Source: Parus major
Lineage: Eukaryota > Chordata > Aves > Passeriformes > Paridae
Direction of reading: 5' to 3'
DNA: 64,000 nucleotides
NCBI RefSeq assembly: GCF_001522545.3
Contig: NC_031777.1
Coordinates: 2,534,360 to 2,598,359 of the forward strand
The translations under genes and the position numbers were made by a program. The notes under the pieces were generated by a model. The model saw nothing but the letters and a program-made list of their open reading frames with translations. It made no database searches and was not told where the DNA came from. Shown here piece after piece: positions 14,421 to 25,930 of the stretch (position 1 is its first letter; every line of letters starts with the position of its first letter).

Positions 14421-15269
14421 CCTGCCTGTTTTGTAAATGCAAGCAATAAAAGGTGAGTGTTGGAAGCAAAAAAACCCACAGCATTATGGACCCCAGTGAT
14501 CTGAGAAAAAAATAGAGTCATTTTGAATGAATTCCTTAAAATCAGATGATTTTTATTTATTCTTGTCTCCTAAACAAGGAAATAAACGCAGACAGTGCCA
14601 AGGAGTCCATAAATAAATTTTGTTCTTGGAGAATCTCTTTAATATGCACACAGTCCTGCTTCTGTGGTAGTGAACATTTGACCAGTAGCAATTAATTTCT
14701 TATCACAGTCTTTCTATGAGGTAAGAAAACATTAGTGTCTCCATTAGGAAGTGGAGAACGGGAGCAAATGACGTGCCCAGCTTCATTCCCCTGCCCCACA
14801 GCTTGCCAAGAGCTGCTGGAGGGAGAGGGCATTGCAGGGATGCCTCCTGCTGCACAGCTCAGTGTTCCCTTCCAGGCAAGGTCCATCCTCCTGATCAAAT
14901 GATAGACTCAGAAAACGTTCAATATCTGTATATTTCAGGATAAGTATGATGAATTTTCAGCAGCTTACTGTGAAGCATACAGCATTCCCTGTATTGGCAG
15001 GTGGGGGAAAGAGAGAAGAAAAAATAATAAAGGTCCCTGCTATTAATCTCTTCTGAAAAAGAGGGTTTCTTACAGAAAATACCATGTGATCCCATGGCAT
15101 GTCGATGTGTCCCAAGGGTTAATAAATCTTTTTCTCATTCAAATAGGTAGGATCTCCAGCTGAAAGTGCTGGACCCTGCATCCAGCCCCGGGGAGGGGGG
15201 AGAAGGGGAGCAAAGGGTTAAATTTCGGGGCTGTAGAAGCAGATTGTGTTTTCCTTCTATGATGTGGGC

Positions 15270-15500
15270 TGACAAGACATCAGTATTCTATTCATCTGTT
15301 GGGAATTAGGCTGTTAATCCAATCAATGACTCTTGAGCTAGCTGCAGCCTGCCTCCCCACTGGGGAACAATCGGATCAGACGGGAGATTGTTTAAGAGCA
15401 CAGAGCGGTCCCGGTGTCAGGTGGAATTTCCAAGCGTTCCCTAGTGAATTGGGGATGGGAAAGCTGTCTCAGCCCATTTATCCTGCCCCTTAAATAAGCA
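15270..15500. promoter_or_regulatory. Candidate regulatory element in ACBD6 intron
   Basis: Non-repetitive stretch with GGCTGTTAATCCAATCAATG (a bicoid-class TAATCC joined to CCAATCAAT), then GAACAATCGGATCAGA and a mixed GC/AT composition unlike the surrounding intron. Assignment is by composition and motif density only. Confidence 0.25.
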
Positions 15501-18500
15501 GGTATCTGCCTCAGCCATGCTAAAGTGATAAAGCAGTAGAGGAGCACTAACTTTTATGCAGGGAGGGGGCAGGGAAGCACCCTGAGAAGAGAGGTTTTAG
15601 CATCCTGCCCTTTGGAATATCATCCTGTCCACAGTTTGGGATGGCATTTGCGTGGTTTGTTGGGAGCTGGCTCAGCCACAGCGCCGTGCCACTTGTTACA
15701 GCTTTAGGCACTGACTTCTCCAAACACATTTTTTGATCCCTGCAGCTTCCTGGCAGCTTTTCTATTGCACCAACACACTTGTTTGATGAGCAGCGAGATT
15801 CCTGGTGCTGAAACTAACAGGCAGTAGCAAATATTATTTGGATAACCTATAAATATGTCCAAATACACAGCTGGACACGGAGTGCCAACTGCAAAATGGG
15901 TTGAAAATGCTCAACAGCAAAACATCCCTGAGAGTTTTGGTGTTGCTGCATGAGCTGCTGCGTGGGTTCAGAAGTCAGTTTGTTCTGCAATTAATGACAG
16001 CCATGTCTGCGGTGGGATATTGAGAGCCTGTATCTGTGCCAGCAGCACTACATGCTGATCATAGGAGATGTGATAAATCCCATTGAAATTGCACTTGGAA
16101 ATTTAGGTACAGCACCAGTTAGAAACTAGGGCGATGAGGGATTAGCGTAACCCTGGCACACTGAACTCCTCGGGCTGGGGGCGTTTGGGAGCATTAGCAG
16201 ATGCAGGCTTCAGGAGGGAGCCAGTGGTGCTTCCTGGGCATCCTCTTCTCTCTGAGCTTTCTTAGATCTGCTTTTAACAGCAGCTTTGTGAGCAGAGGCT
16301 TCTCCAAATTAGTGCTCCTAAATGAACCACGAGTATGAGCTCCAGCAGTGAATACAAGCAGGGAGGTCCCCAGACAGAAAAATCCCCAGCTCGGAGGTTT
16401 GGCTTTAAAGGGCTTCAACATCCCTCTTCCCTTGATCATAATTTTGAATCAAACAAAAGCTAATGCAATTTCCTTTGCCTTTCAGTAGCAGATTCTGCTG
16501 TAAGGGTTCATGCCATTAGAAATGTAATAATTGCTTCTCTATGCAGATCTAATTTATCTGTGAGGCACTTAGAAGATAGGCCAAATGATAGCCTGGCAGT
16601 AGGCTCTGGAGAAGGGCCCAAGAGGTGATGATAAAAATCTGTCTAGCACCTTCCATCCTCGGGGATATCTGCCTGGCACAGTGCAGGGAATGGTCAGAAT
16701 GGGAGGAAGTGAGCAGAGGAGAGAGCTGAGAACTCTTGGAGAGGGACAGCTCGGTGAGAAAGGGATTCCTTCCCAACCTGCACACAGGGGAGGTGAGAGT
16801 TAATTGAGGAACCAACTTAAGAGGATGCCCTGCACTTGTCAGCCTGGGTTATTTGCAATCCCTAAAAAACAGCTGTTCATGACCAGTGCATGCTCTTTGG
16901 TTTTGCCTCTAGCAGAAGTTGCTCTCTATTCTTTGTCCCATGGTGTTGGTCCTTGGGGAGTGCCTGAGCTGCCTTGGAGCTGGAGCCAAGGATGCACATG
17001 GGGATGTCTCCTGCTGAATCATCTGGTGGAGTTCAGACTGGTTATATTAGCCCCCATTGCCTGGTTTTAGTATTGGTGGCTATGAGCATGGAAATTCTGG
17101 TGTGTTGAGCCGTAGCCTTACCCTCTGTCTTCTTGGAGATAAAATTTGAGAGAGAATAATATGACAATGAAGTTAATGTAAGTTGTTGGGAAGTTGAAGT
17201 CTAAAGTAGAAACAAATGAGAAATAAAACCCTTTTTAAAAGTGGAGGGAAGTATTTTCTTGCTATTTTTCATCTCCCTGGCTTGAGTGAGTGTGTGTCAT
17301 GAGGCTGCAGAGATTTATATTACAGCTCCTAAGCACCAGTGCTTGTTCAGGGTCTGTATTATTCCAGCCCTTTTTATTCTCTCGACTTCTAAAGATGTAG
17401 TGTAAATATTTATCTTCCCTCTTGCCCATCGTGCTGCCTGCCCAGGACCCAGTGCTGTTAAACACTGTTATCACCTCATCGTTCTTATCTCCTGCGATCC
17501 CTGCCAGCATTTGGAGTCTGTCAATGGGAACAAGCCTTAAAAGGTGCCACAAATGAGCAGAAAGCAGAGGTGATAGGGGAAAAAAATACCTGAAAATAAA
17601 GAGCACACATGGTACCCCTCAAAGGGCAGAGCTGTGTAGAGCTTTGCTGCTGTGCTTTTCACATGCACGGTGTCTGTGCTTGGGGAGGTGATCGAAGGCA
17701 TCAAGGTGAGGTCTCAGTGTGGAGCAGCACTCAAGGAGGTGTGGGGTCCCCTACAGACCCTTGTGCTGGTGTGGAGGGTCCAGCCCCAGCTTCATCACCA
17801 ATACAGGGTCAGGCTGGACCAAAGCTCACCCAGGTAACCAGCATGGATTTGTTTATCCTCTTTCCTTCACTGGTGCTAAAGAAAACAGGGAAGATGGAGG
17901 AAGAGGCTTGTCTCCCTTTCCTTGTCTCTGCCCTTCAGTCCAGAACTTGTGTGAGGTTAAGCAGGGAACAGGAATTGCCAAGGAATGAACATGGTATGGC
18001 AACACCGATATAATCCTATCACTTCTAAAACAGAATTCACGTGCAGCAGCCATAGAAGCACTTAGCAGATAAAACAGTTGGTCCATCTGCGCTCGGTCCA
18101 TCTTCTCCCATTTCTCTTGCTTAAATTTCTCAGGAGCAGAACGAAATCCTGTTATCCAATAAGTTATCCACTGGTAGTTGGATTTTCATTGAGTGACATC
18201 TGTCACAGACCATGCATGTAGGAAGTAGCAGTGATTTTGTAGCATCTTTGTTTAGATGGGTTTGGTAGACATGGATGTTTGGGTTTTCATCTCCCAGCTC
18301 AGCTGTCACCCTGACATGGCCAGATGTGCCAGGAGGCTGGAGAAGCCACTAGGGATGGCACAATGGCATTAGGAGGCAAGAGGAAATCTTGGAATCAGAC
18401 CTATTGTTGGTCAGTAACATGTCTGGAACTGAGCACTTCTACATTTGAGTGTGTCGTGGTCTTTCTTTCCTTCCTGGTCACTTTCTGTCTGCCTCTGTGG

Positions 18501-21500
18501 GTTCTGCCATTTCCACAAGCTCCTCCTTTTTACAGATGGAGAATTGCTGAAAGGGCTCTGGAACAAGGGCCTACCAGTGTCTTTCAAACCTTTACAGAAG
18601 GTGTGTTGCTGCTCTCAACCTGGCTTGTCCCCTCTTTTATGTTGAAGTTTACCAAATCAGAGGAGATTTCTTCTTTTTAACCCGTGACAGTGACATTTTC
18701 CCAGCTGATACAGGGGCATGAAAGGGCACTTCTCAGAGGCATCCTGGCTCAGTGTTGGTCCAGAGCTGCCTACCTCCTCTTCCCCACTCACCAACATCAG
18801 CTTCCTTACTCAGCACCTTCTCTTTGGTCCATCTGCTGAGAGGATCCAGCTGATCACTGCCAGCATCTGTGTTCCTCCCAGCTGCAGAGGATGCTCTGTT
18901 CCTGGCTGGTGCCAGTGGGCTGAGGACAGAGGCTTGTACCTGACCATTTATTGTTTGGGATCATTCATCCCTACACACAGCTCAGGAGAAGGACCCTAAG
19001 ATGCTCAAGAGGCCGCTGCTTTCTGTTGCACGTCAGGAAATATCCCTTGCATCAAGGCCAGCTACAATTCATCTTCACTCATCTGTACAAAGTGTTTGAT
19101 TGCAAAACAGACATTTCCATTGCCTGGTAGGCAATATTTGTTTCACATAATTCCCACAAAGGGAGCTGTAATCCTGCCTTTCACAGCCCATCTTTGATTA
19201 GTCTCCAGGTGTGACCATTTTGCTCCAAAGCTCAGCGTTGCTGTACCTGGAGCAGCCGGGTACATCAGGCTGCAATTAGCCACGGTGCTCCAAAAAGCCA
19301 AATCAAAGAGGGATTGAGATCAGCAGCTTCCTGAGGGCTTTCAAGCCCTTTAGTGAGTGACCACACTGGAGCTTTTTCCATTTACCTGGATTAAAATTTG
19401 TCACAGAGGAAAATAGAAGCAAACAGCACGGCATCTGAGAAGTGTAACAAATAGCATTTGACCATTGGGCAGGCTCAAAGCAGGGGGAAAATCCGCAGCG
19501 TAAATAAAGTGCAAACCATGTTTGCATAACATTGGATTAATAGTTCTTTTTAAAAACCACACTGGGATTAAAGAGAGGCATTTCCTATGCCAGGACCTGT
19601 GCTCCCTCCTTAGCCCAGCAGATGCCAGGAAGTACATCTAAGAGAAATAAAAAACCTTGTTATCTCCAGCCAGCTGCTGAAACAGCAGTGCTTTCTGCAG
19701 GCCCTTGGAAGAGGAACAAATGTCTGTAGGATTCCTGGAGCAGTCCTGTGTGTTTTAATAGGGAGTTCTGCAGCAAAGCATTCCCATGGGAAGGGGTTTC
19801 TGCTGCACAGCTCCAGTCCCATTCACCTGTGGGTTTTGTTGGCTGCAGTCTTGGAGGTGGTGATGCAGAGAGGAGCTGGATTCCCATCCCCCAGCCCAGA
19901 CATTTGACATCCTGCCTTTCCAATAACTCATTCAGAGCACTCCCACCTCTCCTTCCCCTGCCCTGCTCCGTATTTTGCTGAAGTCAGTGCTGGCCCTGTC
20001 ACTCCTCAGAGCAGGCATGTGCTTAAGGAGAGCTCAGGGGCACTGGCTCACATTGGTTACCTTATTAGTGTGGAATAATCAATGGATGCTGTCCATGATT
20101 CCCTCAGTTCTTTGGTTTGTGGTACCACCTAAAGACACCCATTTGCATTCCACTTCCCTCAGTCTGGGCAGAAATAGGCTCCTGAAACGAGGTGTCTTCA
20201 AACAACGTAGTGACACTTGGAAAGAAAAATCTGACCCTCCCACCTCTTTGCTTGGAAAAGATATGAAGTGGATATTTAGGCAGCAAGTGCCTGTTACATC
20301 TGGCTTTTTTTCCCTGCTGCTGATGTGGTTGTCTTGTTGGTGCAGTGTCCCAGAGTAAAGTATGGTGTCTCCCACCCCAAAACACAGGTCATTCCTAATT
20401 CCTCAGCTCACAGCTTAATGTCAAACAGAATAACACACTGGGAAAACAGGAGACTTTCAGCTATGAGTGGAATTTCTACCTGTTTTCCTGTTCTTTTTCA
20501 CCTGCTCCAGAATCTATGGCAAACTGTAGAATTTGCACCTTAATCACAAAGATGATAGTAATTAAATCTTAAGTCTCCATAGACAGATGCAAATAAATTA
20601 AGGAGGCAAAGAACTGAATTAGAGGCTAATCCTGGTTGGGTTAGTGAAAGCAAAGGGGGCAGTAATTCTTTCCTTCTGTTATTTCACCTGTTCTGGTGGC
20701 AGGGTGAGGTGCCTGGGTTTGCAGTGCTGGATGTGAGGCATCAACTGTGGCAGAGCCCTGGGGAGGGGACACAGGAATCTGGGATGGGGACACACTTCCC
20801 AAAGCATTGCAGCTGATGCAGTGGCTTAAATGTTCTCTGAAACAGGGAGCTGTGTGCCAACGCCTACAAATCACGCAGTTTGCTTTGCCCTTGCACTGCA
20901 GGTGTTTCACAAGGATGAGTTTGGCAACTTGCTCTCATCCCTGAGCACTGTGCCCTTTCCTGACTTGACAGAGCTTAACCTAGGTATTGGGGTAGACCTA
21001 AATTCTGAAGGCAGGGACCTAAGATTTATTTAGATGGAAGGAACTGGATTTTTTTCCCTGTGTGCTCCCTTGTGCTGAAGAGCACAGTTCACTGAGCTGT
21101 GTGAGCATCCCAGTGCTTTACCCTTCTCTCAAGTAGTTGGCCAAAGCTGGGTTTGCACTCAAACATCTTGCACTAAAGCATCAGGAGTAGTGAGACTCCC
21201 AGAGTGAGGCCATAGGACTGAAATCCTTCATTTTTATGTGCTGGAAGTGATAACGGTGTGAACTGAATTATACTCACGCCATGACGTGATCCACGCACTC
21301 TCACGGGTGGATAGATATTGATTATCCATCAATAGGGAGTCATGGTGGATGATGATTCAAATCCCAGCTGTCAGGTAGCTGGGTGTCCTGGCTGTTTGTC
21401 TAGTCAATTAAATCATTGCTGTGATTCATTCCTATTTATTTAAAACTGGGATTTCTTTGTATTGCCACAATGTTACCTATACCTCTAAAATCAAGTCTCT

Positions 21501-21511
21501 CTCTTTTTCAG

Positions 21512-21542
21512 GATGGGGAAGGCCAGACTGCACTCCATTATG
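21512..21542 (+). CDS. ACBD6: ACBD6 penultimate coding exon (31 nt)
   Basis: The exon lies between a pyrimidine-rich acceptor ending in TTTTTCAG and a GTAAGT donor at 21543. It reads DGEGQTALHY plus the first base of an Ala codon, equivalent to the human DNEGQTALHYA segment of the ankyrin repeat. At 31 nt it is unusually small, so gene predictors may skip it; skipping would shift the frame of the last exon. Confidence 0.88.
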
Positions 21543-24500
21543 GTAAGTTGCCTCTAAGCTTGGCTGTTCCTCCTTAGCAGCATGGATTTGCAGCTGGGGT
21601 AAATGCTCTATACACAGAAAGCAAATTTCAGGAGAAAAATGAGCAAGGAAACTGGATTTGATTAACCAGTGGCTCCCTCCGCTAGCAAATCCCAGCATGG
21701 CAGGGGTAGGAGCCTTGGGAGAAGCTTGCTGTCCTCCCTTCGTTCTCCTCTGCAAATGTCACCTTAAAGCCCTTCCTTTTCCCCCAGTTAATAATGCAGA
21801 GTTCCCCTGTGCACCTCTGTGTCTCCAGGATGTTGGTGTGCCACCTGCAGACCCTGGATAGGGGATGCCAAATCCCTTGGCCTTCAGGGAGGGTCTGTGC
21901 CCATTTGAACAGGTCAGGGGAAGGGGACAAGCAAGGTGGCCTCCACCTTCATGTGTCCTGGTTTGATCACAGCTGAGAGAGCAGCAGCTTCTCTACTACC
22001 AAAATCAGCAGAGGCAAGTCACAGTTGGTGTCCCTCCTACAATTACAGGCTAATTAGATACGTGATTTAATTGAAAGATTGTTCTATCTCCAAATGAGAA
22101 AAGTAAGAGACTGAAGTGACGTGTGCGGTGCTGATGTGCAGGGAATAGGAAAAAAAAAGTATCAATTTAATCTGGATCATAATCTTTTTCCCAAAATTAA
22201 GACATAGCCAGTTATTATCTTGTACTCTCTCTTGATGCCTGTCACTGTAATTAAGAGCATACTTGTCATTCTGAAGTGTTTGTGTCTTTCTCTCTCTTCT
22301 TGATCTCTCCACAAGGACATTAGCAGGATGGCAAAATTGCTTTGCAGACATCAGTCCAAAGCACAGCATTTGGACCTGGAGCTGAACTCCTAGATTCCAG
22401 GGCCCCTGAACCGAGACTGTAGATACTAAAATGTGTCATTTCATTTCTCCCTGTGGGACCTTTCCTGTAGGATTCTCAATTTTTCAAATTCCTATCACTG
22501 TGACTGGAATGGTGAATCTGTTGCTTAGCACAGCTTTGTCTGCAGATGGACACCACTTAAAATGCCACATTGCCTCTTTCTCTTCCTTAGCCATTCCACA
22601 GCTTGGGTTTTCTCTCTCCTGGGAAGATGCTTTCCTAACTCCAGGACTGAGGGGTGCACAGTAGATTATAATAGGTTGTGCAAAAGCTTAGCTTAAATAA
22701 TTAGTAAGTTATCCAAGAGCACTTGCTTCAAGCAAGCCCGGTATGTGAAAGGAAAATTATGTGAAAGGAGAAGGTGGATGTATCACCTGAGTTTAAATTC
22801 CATGCAGGTGGATCCCTCTGGCTGGGGACTGAGGCAGGTTGTTCAACACAAGCAAACAAAACTGATACAATGAACATTATTTCAGAAATGGTTTCTCTGA
22901 TCCACCCCGCCAGTTTGGATGTTTCAATAATGACAGTTTCCCAGAATTTTCTTCCCAAAACTTTAAGTGTTGAAACTTTTTCTTCCCCCCTGAATATTAT
23001 CCCCTCTCTACTCCCTGTTTGTCATCTTTAGGAATCCTCTCTGAGTCACTGGCACATGGGCTTGGTGTTCCCATGGGTGCCCGGCTGTTCCTGGGGCACA
23101 TCACTGCCCCCAGGACATCCTCATTTCCTTTCTTGCTGATCTGTCCATAAATCAGCCCGAGCTTGGAAGCAGCTTCTCAAATGGGTGCCTGGGATTGATT
23201 CAAGTGGCTGTTGGCCTAAAACTGGAGCTCACTGTCACTTCCCAGTCCCATTTCAGTCAGCACTTCACCACCGAGTCGTTAATTGCAGCAGAGAGGCGGG
23301 ACAGCTCCTATGAACACTTTCATGGAGTTCAGGGAAGGGTTAAATCCCATCAGCAAGGCAGCCCCTGCTTTTTAGGGTGTCTGCATCCCTTTTTATGAGC
23401 CAGCATGGCCTGACAGCTGTCCTTGTGGTGACAGCTCTCCTGATTACAGCCGGTGTCAAACCGCATCCTGCTGGGGGTTATAAATCCCGGCTCCTTCCGA
23501 TCGCCGCTGACCCCGGCTTTAATCGGGGGTTAAGTGGAGGCCAGCGGCAGCACGGCCCGCCAGGACCCACGGCTGTGTGCACGCTGTCCCTGCTGAGCAG
23601 CCCCTTCTCAGCTCCTCTCCATCCACCCACCCACTGGGAATACTGAAATCATCGCTGCTGCCTCTCCCAGAGGAAATCAAGGCTTCTCCGAGCGGTGCCG
23701 GCCACGTGGCCGCGGAGTGGGCAGGTTCTGTATCCTCCTGGGCGCTCCCGCTTCCCTGCAAAGCGCCATCTGTTCGCCTCTGTCTGCGCCCTGGCAGGGC
23801 AGTGGGAGGGGATGCTGCAAGGAAAATAAATAATAAAAAAAAATTCATCATCTGAACCCTGAGGATTAATGGAGTCGGGAGGCAAACTGCGCTGAATGGA
23901 AATTCATCTTCACCCGTGCCAGTGTCAGGGCTGCCGCTCTGGCCCCTGACAAATCGAGGGTCCCAGGGTGTGATAAATCCAGCAGCTGTGCTCGTCCCCA
24001 GGGATGTTCCCAGCCTGCTCAAGGACACAGCACCGGAGGACTAAGCCACCTTTCCCTGTGGGGACCAGCTCCCCATCCCTAGAAGCTGCCACCATACCCT
24101 CTTTGGCACCTCTGGAAGTCTATCTTCTGCAGAGGGATGTGCCCCCCTTCAGCTCAGCCTCACCCACACCCCCACCTGCTTCCTCACCAACCTGTTTCCC
24201 CTTTTTGACCCCTTTTTTTATCTTTTCAATATAAACTCCAATCACACACTGAATTTATTTTAATGAGACATTACTGCTTGTCCTTTTGGATCAGTAGAAG
24301 ACTGCAGAGTAATGCAAAAGACACTTAATTACTAAAGGAGTCAGTCGGTTGCTTTATAAAAACACCCAAAATATGAATAAAACCAATTGCTACCAACACA
24401 AGAGGAAGCTGCCAACTTCATGGCCTTGTAAAGCAGGTTTTGGCTTCACTAGGGTCTGAGTTGCAGAGGCTGAAGGGAAAATCTAGGATCTGGGACTTCT

Positions 24501-25480
24501 GCCGCTGTCAGCCAAGTCCAGCATTAAGAGTTTTCCTGATTTTCCTGGCTCTTTTTTTTAGCATCCTTAGGTAAGACATCCTAGGACTGAGAAGAGCTCA
24601 GGTCAAACCTGACTCTATCTTGGCAGAGGAAATGAGGGATGAAAAAACAGTTCCTAGTAGAGGTGTGAGGAATAAATGTGTGCCCTGTCCCAGGCCATGG
24701 GCACAGTCACCTGGAGCTGGTGCTGGAGGAAGTGGTGGCCAGCAGCTATAAACCATGTGAATTTTGTCCAAAGAGAAGCAATGGACAAAAGTCAGGAGCA
24801 CTGAAGCTGTCGTGCCTGGGATGTGCTGCCTGCTCCCTGCGAGACTCAGGGGGCAGGTGAGGGGCAAAGGCTCACAGATCCATCATAGATGGTGAACACA
24901 TTATAAATCCCAGGTACAAAAGCAGGCAGGGAATGCTTTCCCAGGTGACATTTTGGGGGTCCCTGCAGTGCTGCAGTAACACTCTGGGGCCCTTCCCAGG
25001 GTCAGTCTCCAGTCCTGGACGTGAAGAAACCTTAGCCAAGGTGTTCCCAGGCTCCCTCTGTGTCCCAGGTCTCTCTGTGTCCCTGCAGATCCCTCCCAGC
25101 GCCTCTGGCTCTGGTGGCACCCCCTCAGGACTTCTGGCTTTGCATTGCTGTCACTCTGTCTTTTCTCCTTCCTTGGCACTATTAAATCCAAAGCAATCCG
25201 GTGTGTCCCGAGCGCTGTCCCAGCGATGCTGCCTCGGGCCAGCGACAGCCACCGCTCCAAACCCGCCCGTCACCGCCTCCTGGGGCCAGCATCGCCACAC
25301 TAACCCTTCCCTGTCTCCCCCACAGCTGCCACCTGCGAGTTTTTGGACATCGTGGAGCTGCTGCTGCAGTCGGGAGCCGACCCCAGGCTGCGGGACCAGG
25401 AGGGCTGCCTGCCCGAGGAGGTGACGGACTCCAAAGCCATCACTTCGGCTCTGCAGCAGCACGGCACCGGCGAGCCCTGA
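21512..25480 (+). CDS. ACBD6: ACBD6, 3' end (last two coding exons)
   Basis: This is the C-terminal part of acyl-CoA-binding domain protein 6, which pairs an N-terminal acyl-CoA-binding domain with C-terminal ankyrin repeats and is linked to acyl-CoA handling and protein N-myristoylation. The coding exons are 21512-21542 and 25326-25480. Joined, they give 61 residues and a TGA stop at 25478-25480. The product contains GQTALHY, then EFLDIVELLLQSGADP and LRDQ.GCLPEEVT, the last ankyrin repeats of vertebrate ACBD6; the tail ends GTGEP. Both exons have good GT-AG borders and the 31-nt exon joins in frame through a split Ala codon. The earlier exons (acyl-CoA-binding domain and first ankyrin repeat) are not in the window, so the gene is cut by its left edge. 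It converges on LHX4, as in human. Confidence 0.93.
21543..25325 (+). other. ACBD6: ACBD6 last intron
   Basis: Non-coding. The left half is ordinary A/T-rich intron. The segment around 23400-23960 becomes GC-rich and contains GGTTAAATCCC, a long A/T run at 23820-23845 and GAGGATTAATGGAGTC, giving it an enhancer-like look. No repeat family or RNA gene was recognised. Confidence 0.75.
25326..25480 (+). CDS. ACBD6: ACBD6 terminal coding exon
   Basis: The acceptor is CCCCCACAG. The exon starts in phase 1 and encodes the remainder of the last two ankyrin units (EFLDIVELLLQSGADP, then LRDQEGCLPEEV) and the C-terminal tail, ending in TGA. The base composition is much more GC-rich than the upstream intron. 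Confidence 0.93.
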
Positions 25481-25930
25481 GCCCCCGGGGCACAGAGAGG
25501 CTCTGCAATAACACCTCTATCCCCCTCCCCTCCCTGCTGCCCTCCCCAAACACCCCGGGGCTTCGAGGGGACCTTTTAAAGCACAGGGTCTGGTTGGGCT
25601 CTCCAGCACCAGGGCCAAGAGCATGCCCTGAGCAGGATGGCATCAGAGTTTGGCATGCTCTGACGTTTATCAGTATTTGGGGGGGAGGGGGAGAGGGGAG
25701 AGGGCCTGGAAGAGGCCCCAGGTATTATTTTAAGGTTTCAAACACGAGTACTGTATGGGCTGTCTCACCAGAGCAGCGTGGGCTGACCAGTCGGCTCCTC
25801 CATGGGGATGCAGGGCCAGGTGAGATGCTCATCTCTCCCATTCAGGTTGAATTTTGGTTGGGTTGGTTTTTTTTTTTTCCCCCCCTGGGTCCAAACAAAT
25901 AATATAAATAAAAGCACAGTGTTGGGATTG
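25481..25930 (+). other. ACBD6: ACBD6 3' UTR with poly(A) signal
   Basis: This is the non-coding tail after the ACBD6 stop. A canonical AATAAA is at 25907-25912, followed within about 20-60 bases by a GT-rich stretch (GTGTGTTTGTTTG and GGGGTTTTTTGG), the usual cleavage arrangement. It gives a 3' UTR of about 450 nt. The end point is inferred from the signal, not observed. Confidence 0.8.
25907..25912 (+). terminator. ACBD6: ACBD6 poly(A) signal AATAAA
   Basis: Single canonical hexamer 427 nt after the ACBD6 stop, with a G/T-rich downstream element at about 25935-25975. Confidence 0.8.

Larger units (their letters stand above)
1..21511 (+). other. ACBD6: ACBD6 intron (3' part)
   Basis: No exon could be recognised here. 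In particular, the ankyrin exon that should precede 21512 (the LLHWACDRGH-type segment of ACBD6) was not seen, so the whole stretch is taken as one intron, with its donor to the left of the window. The open frames are short, overlap on both strands and resemble no family I know. Recognisable contents are an AT-rich block at 6895-7050, a poly(A) run near 7688, a CR1 fragment at 14228-14420 and several A/T-rich stretches with many TAAT motifs (listed separately). Confidence 0.75.
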
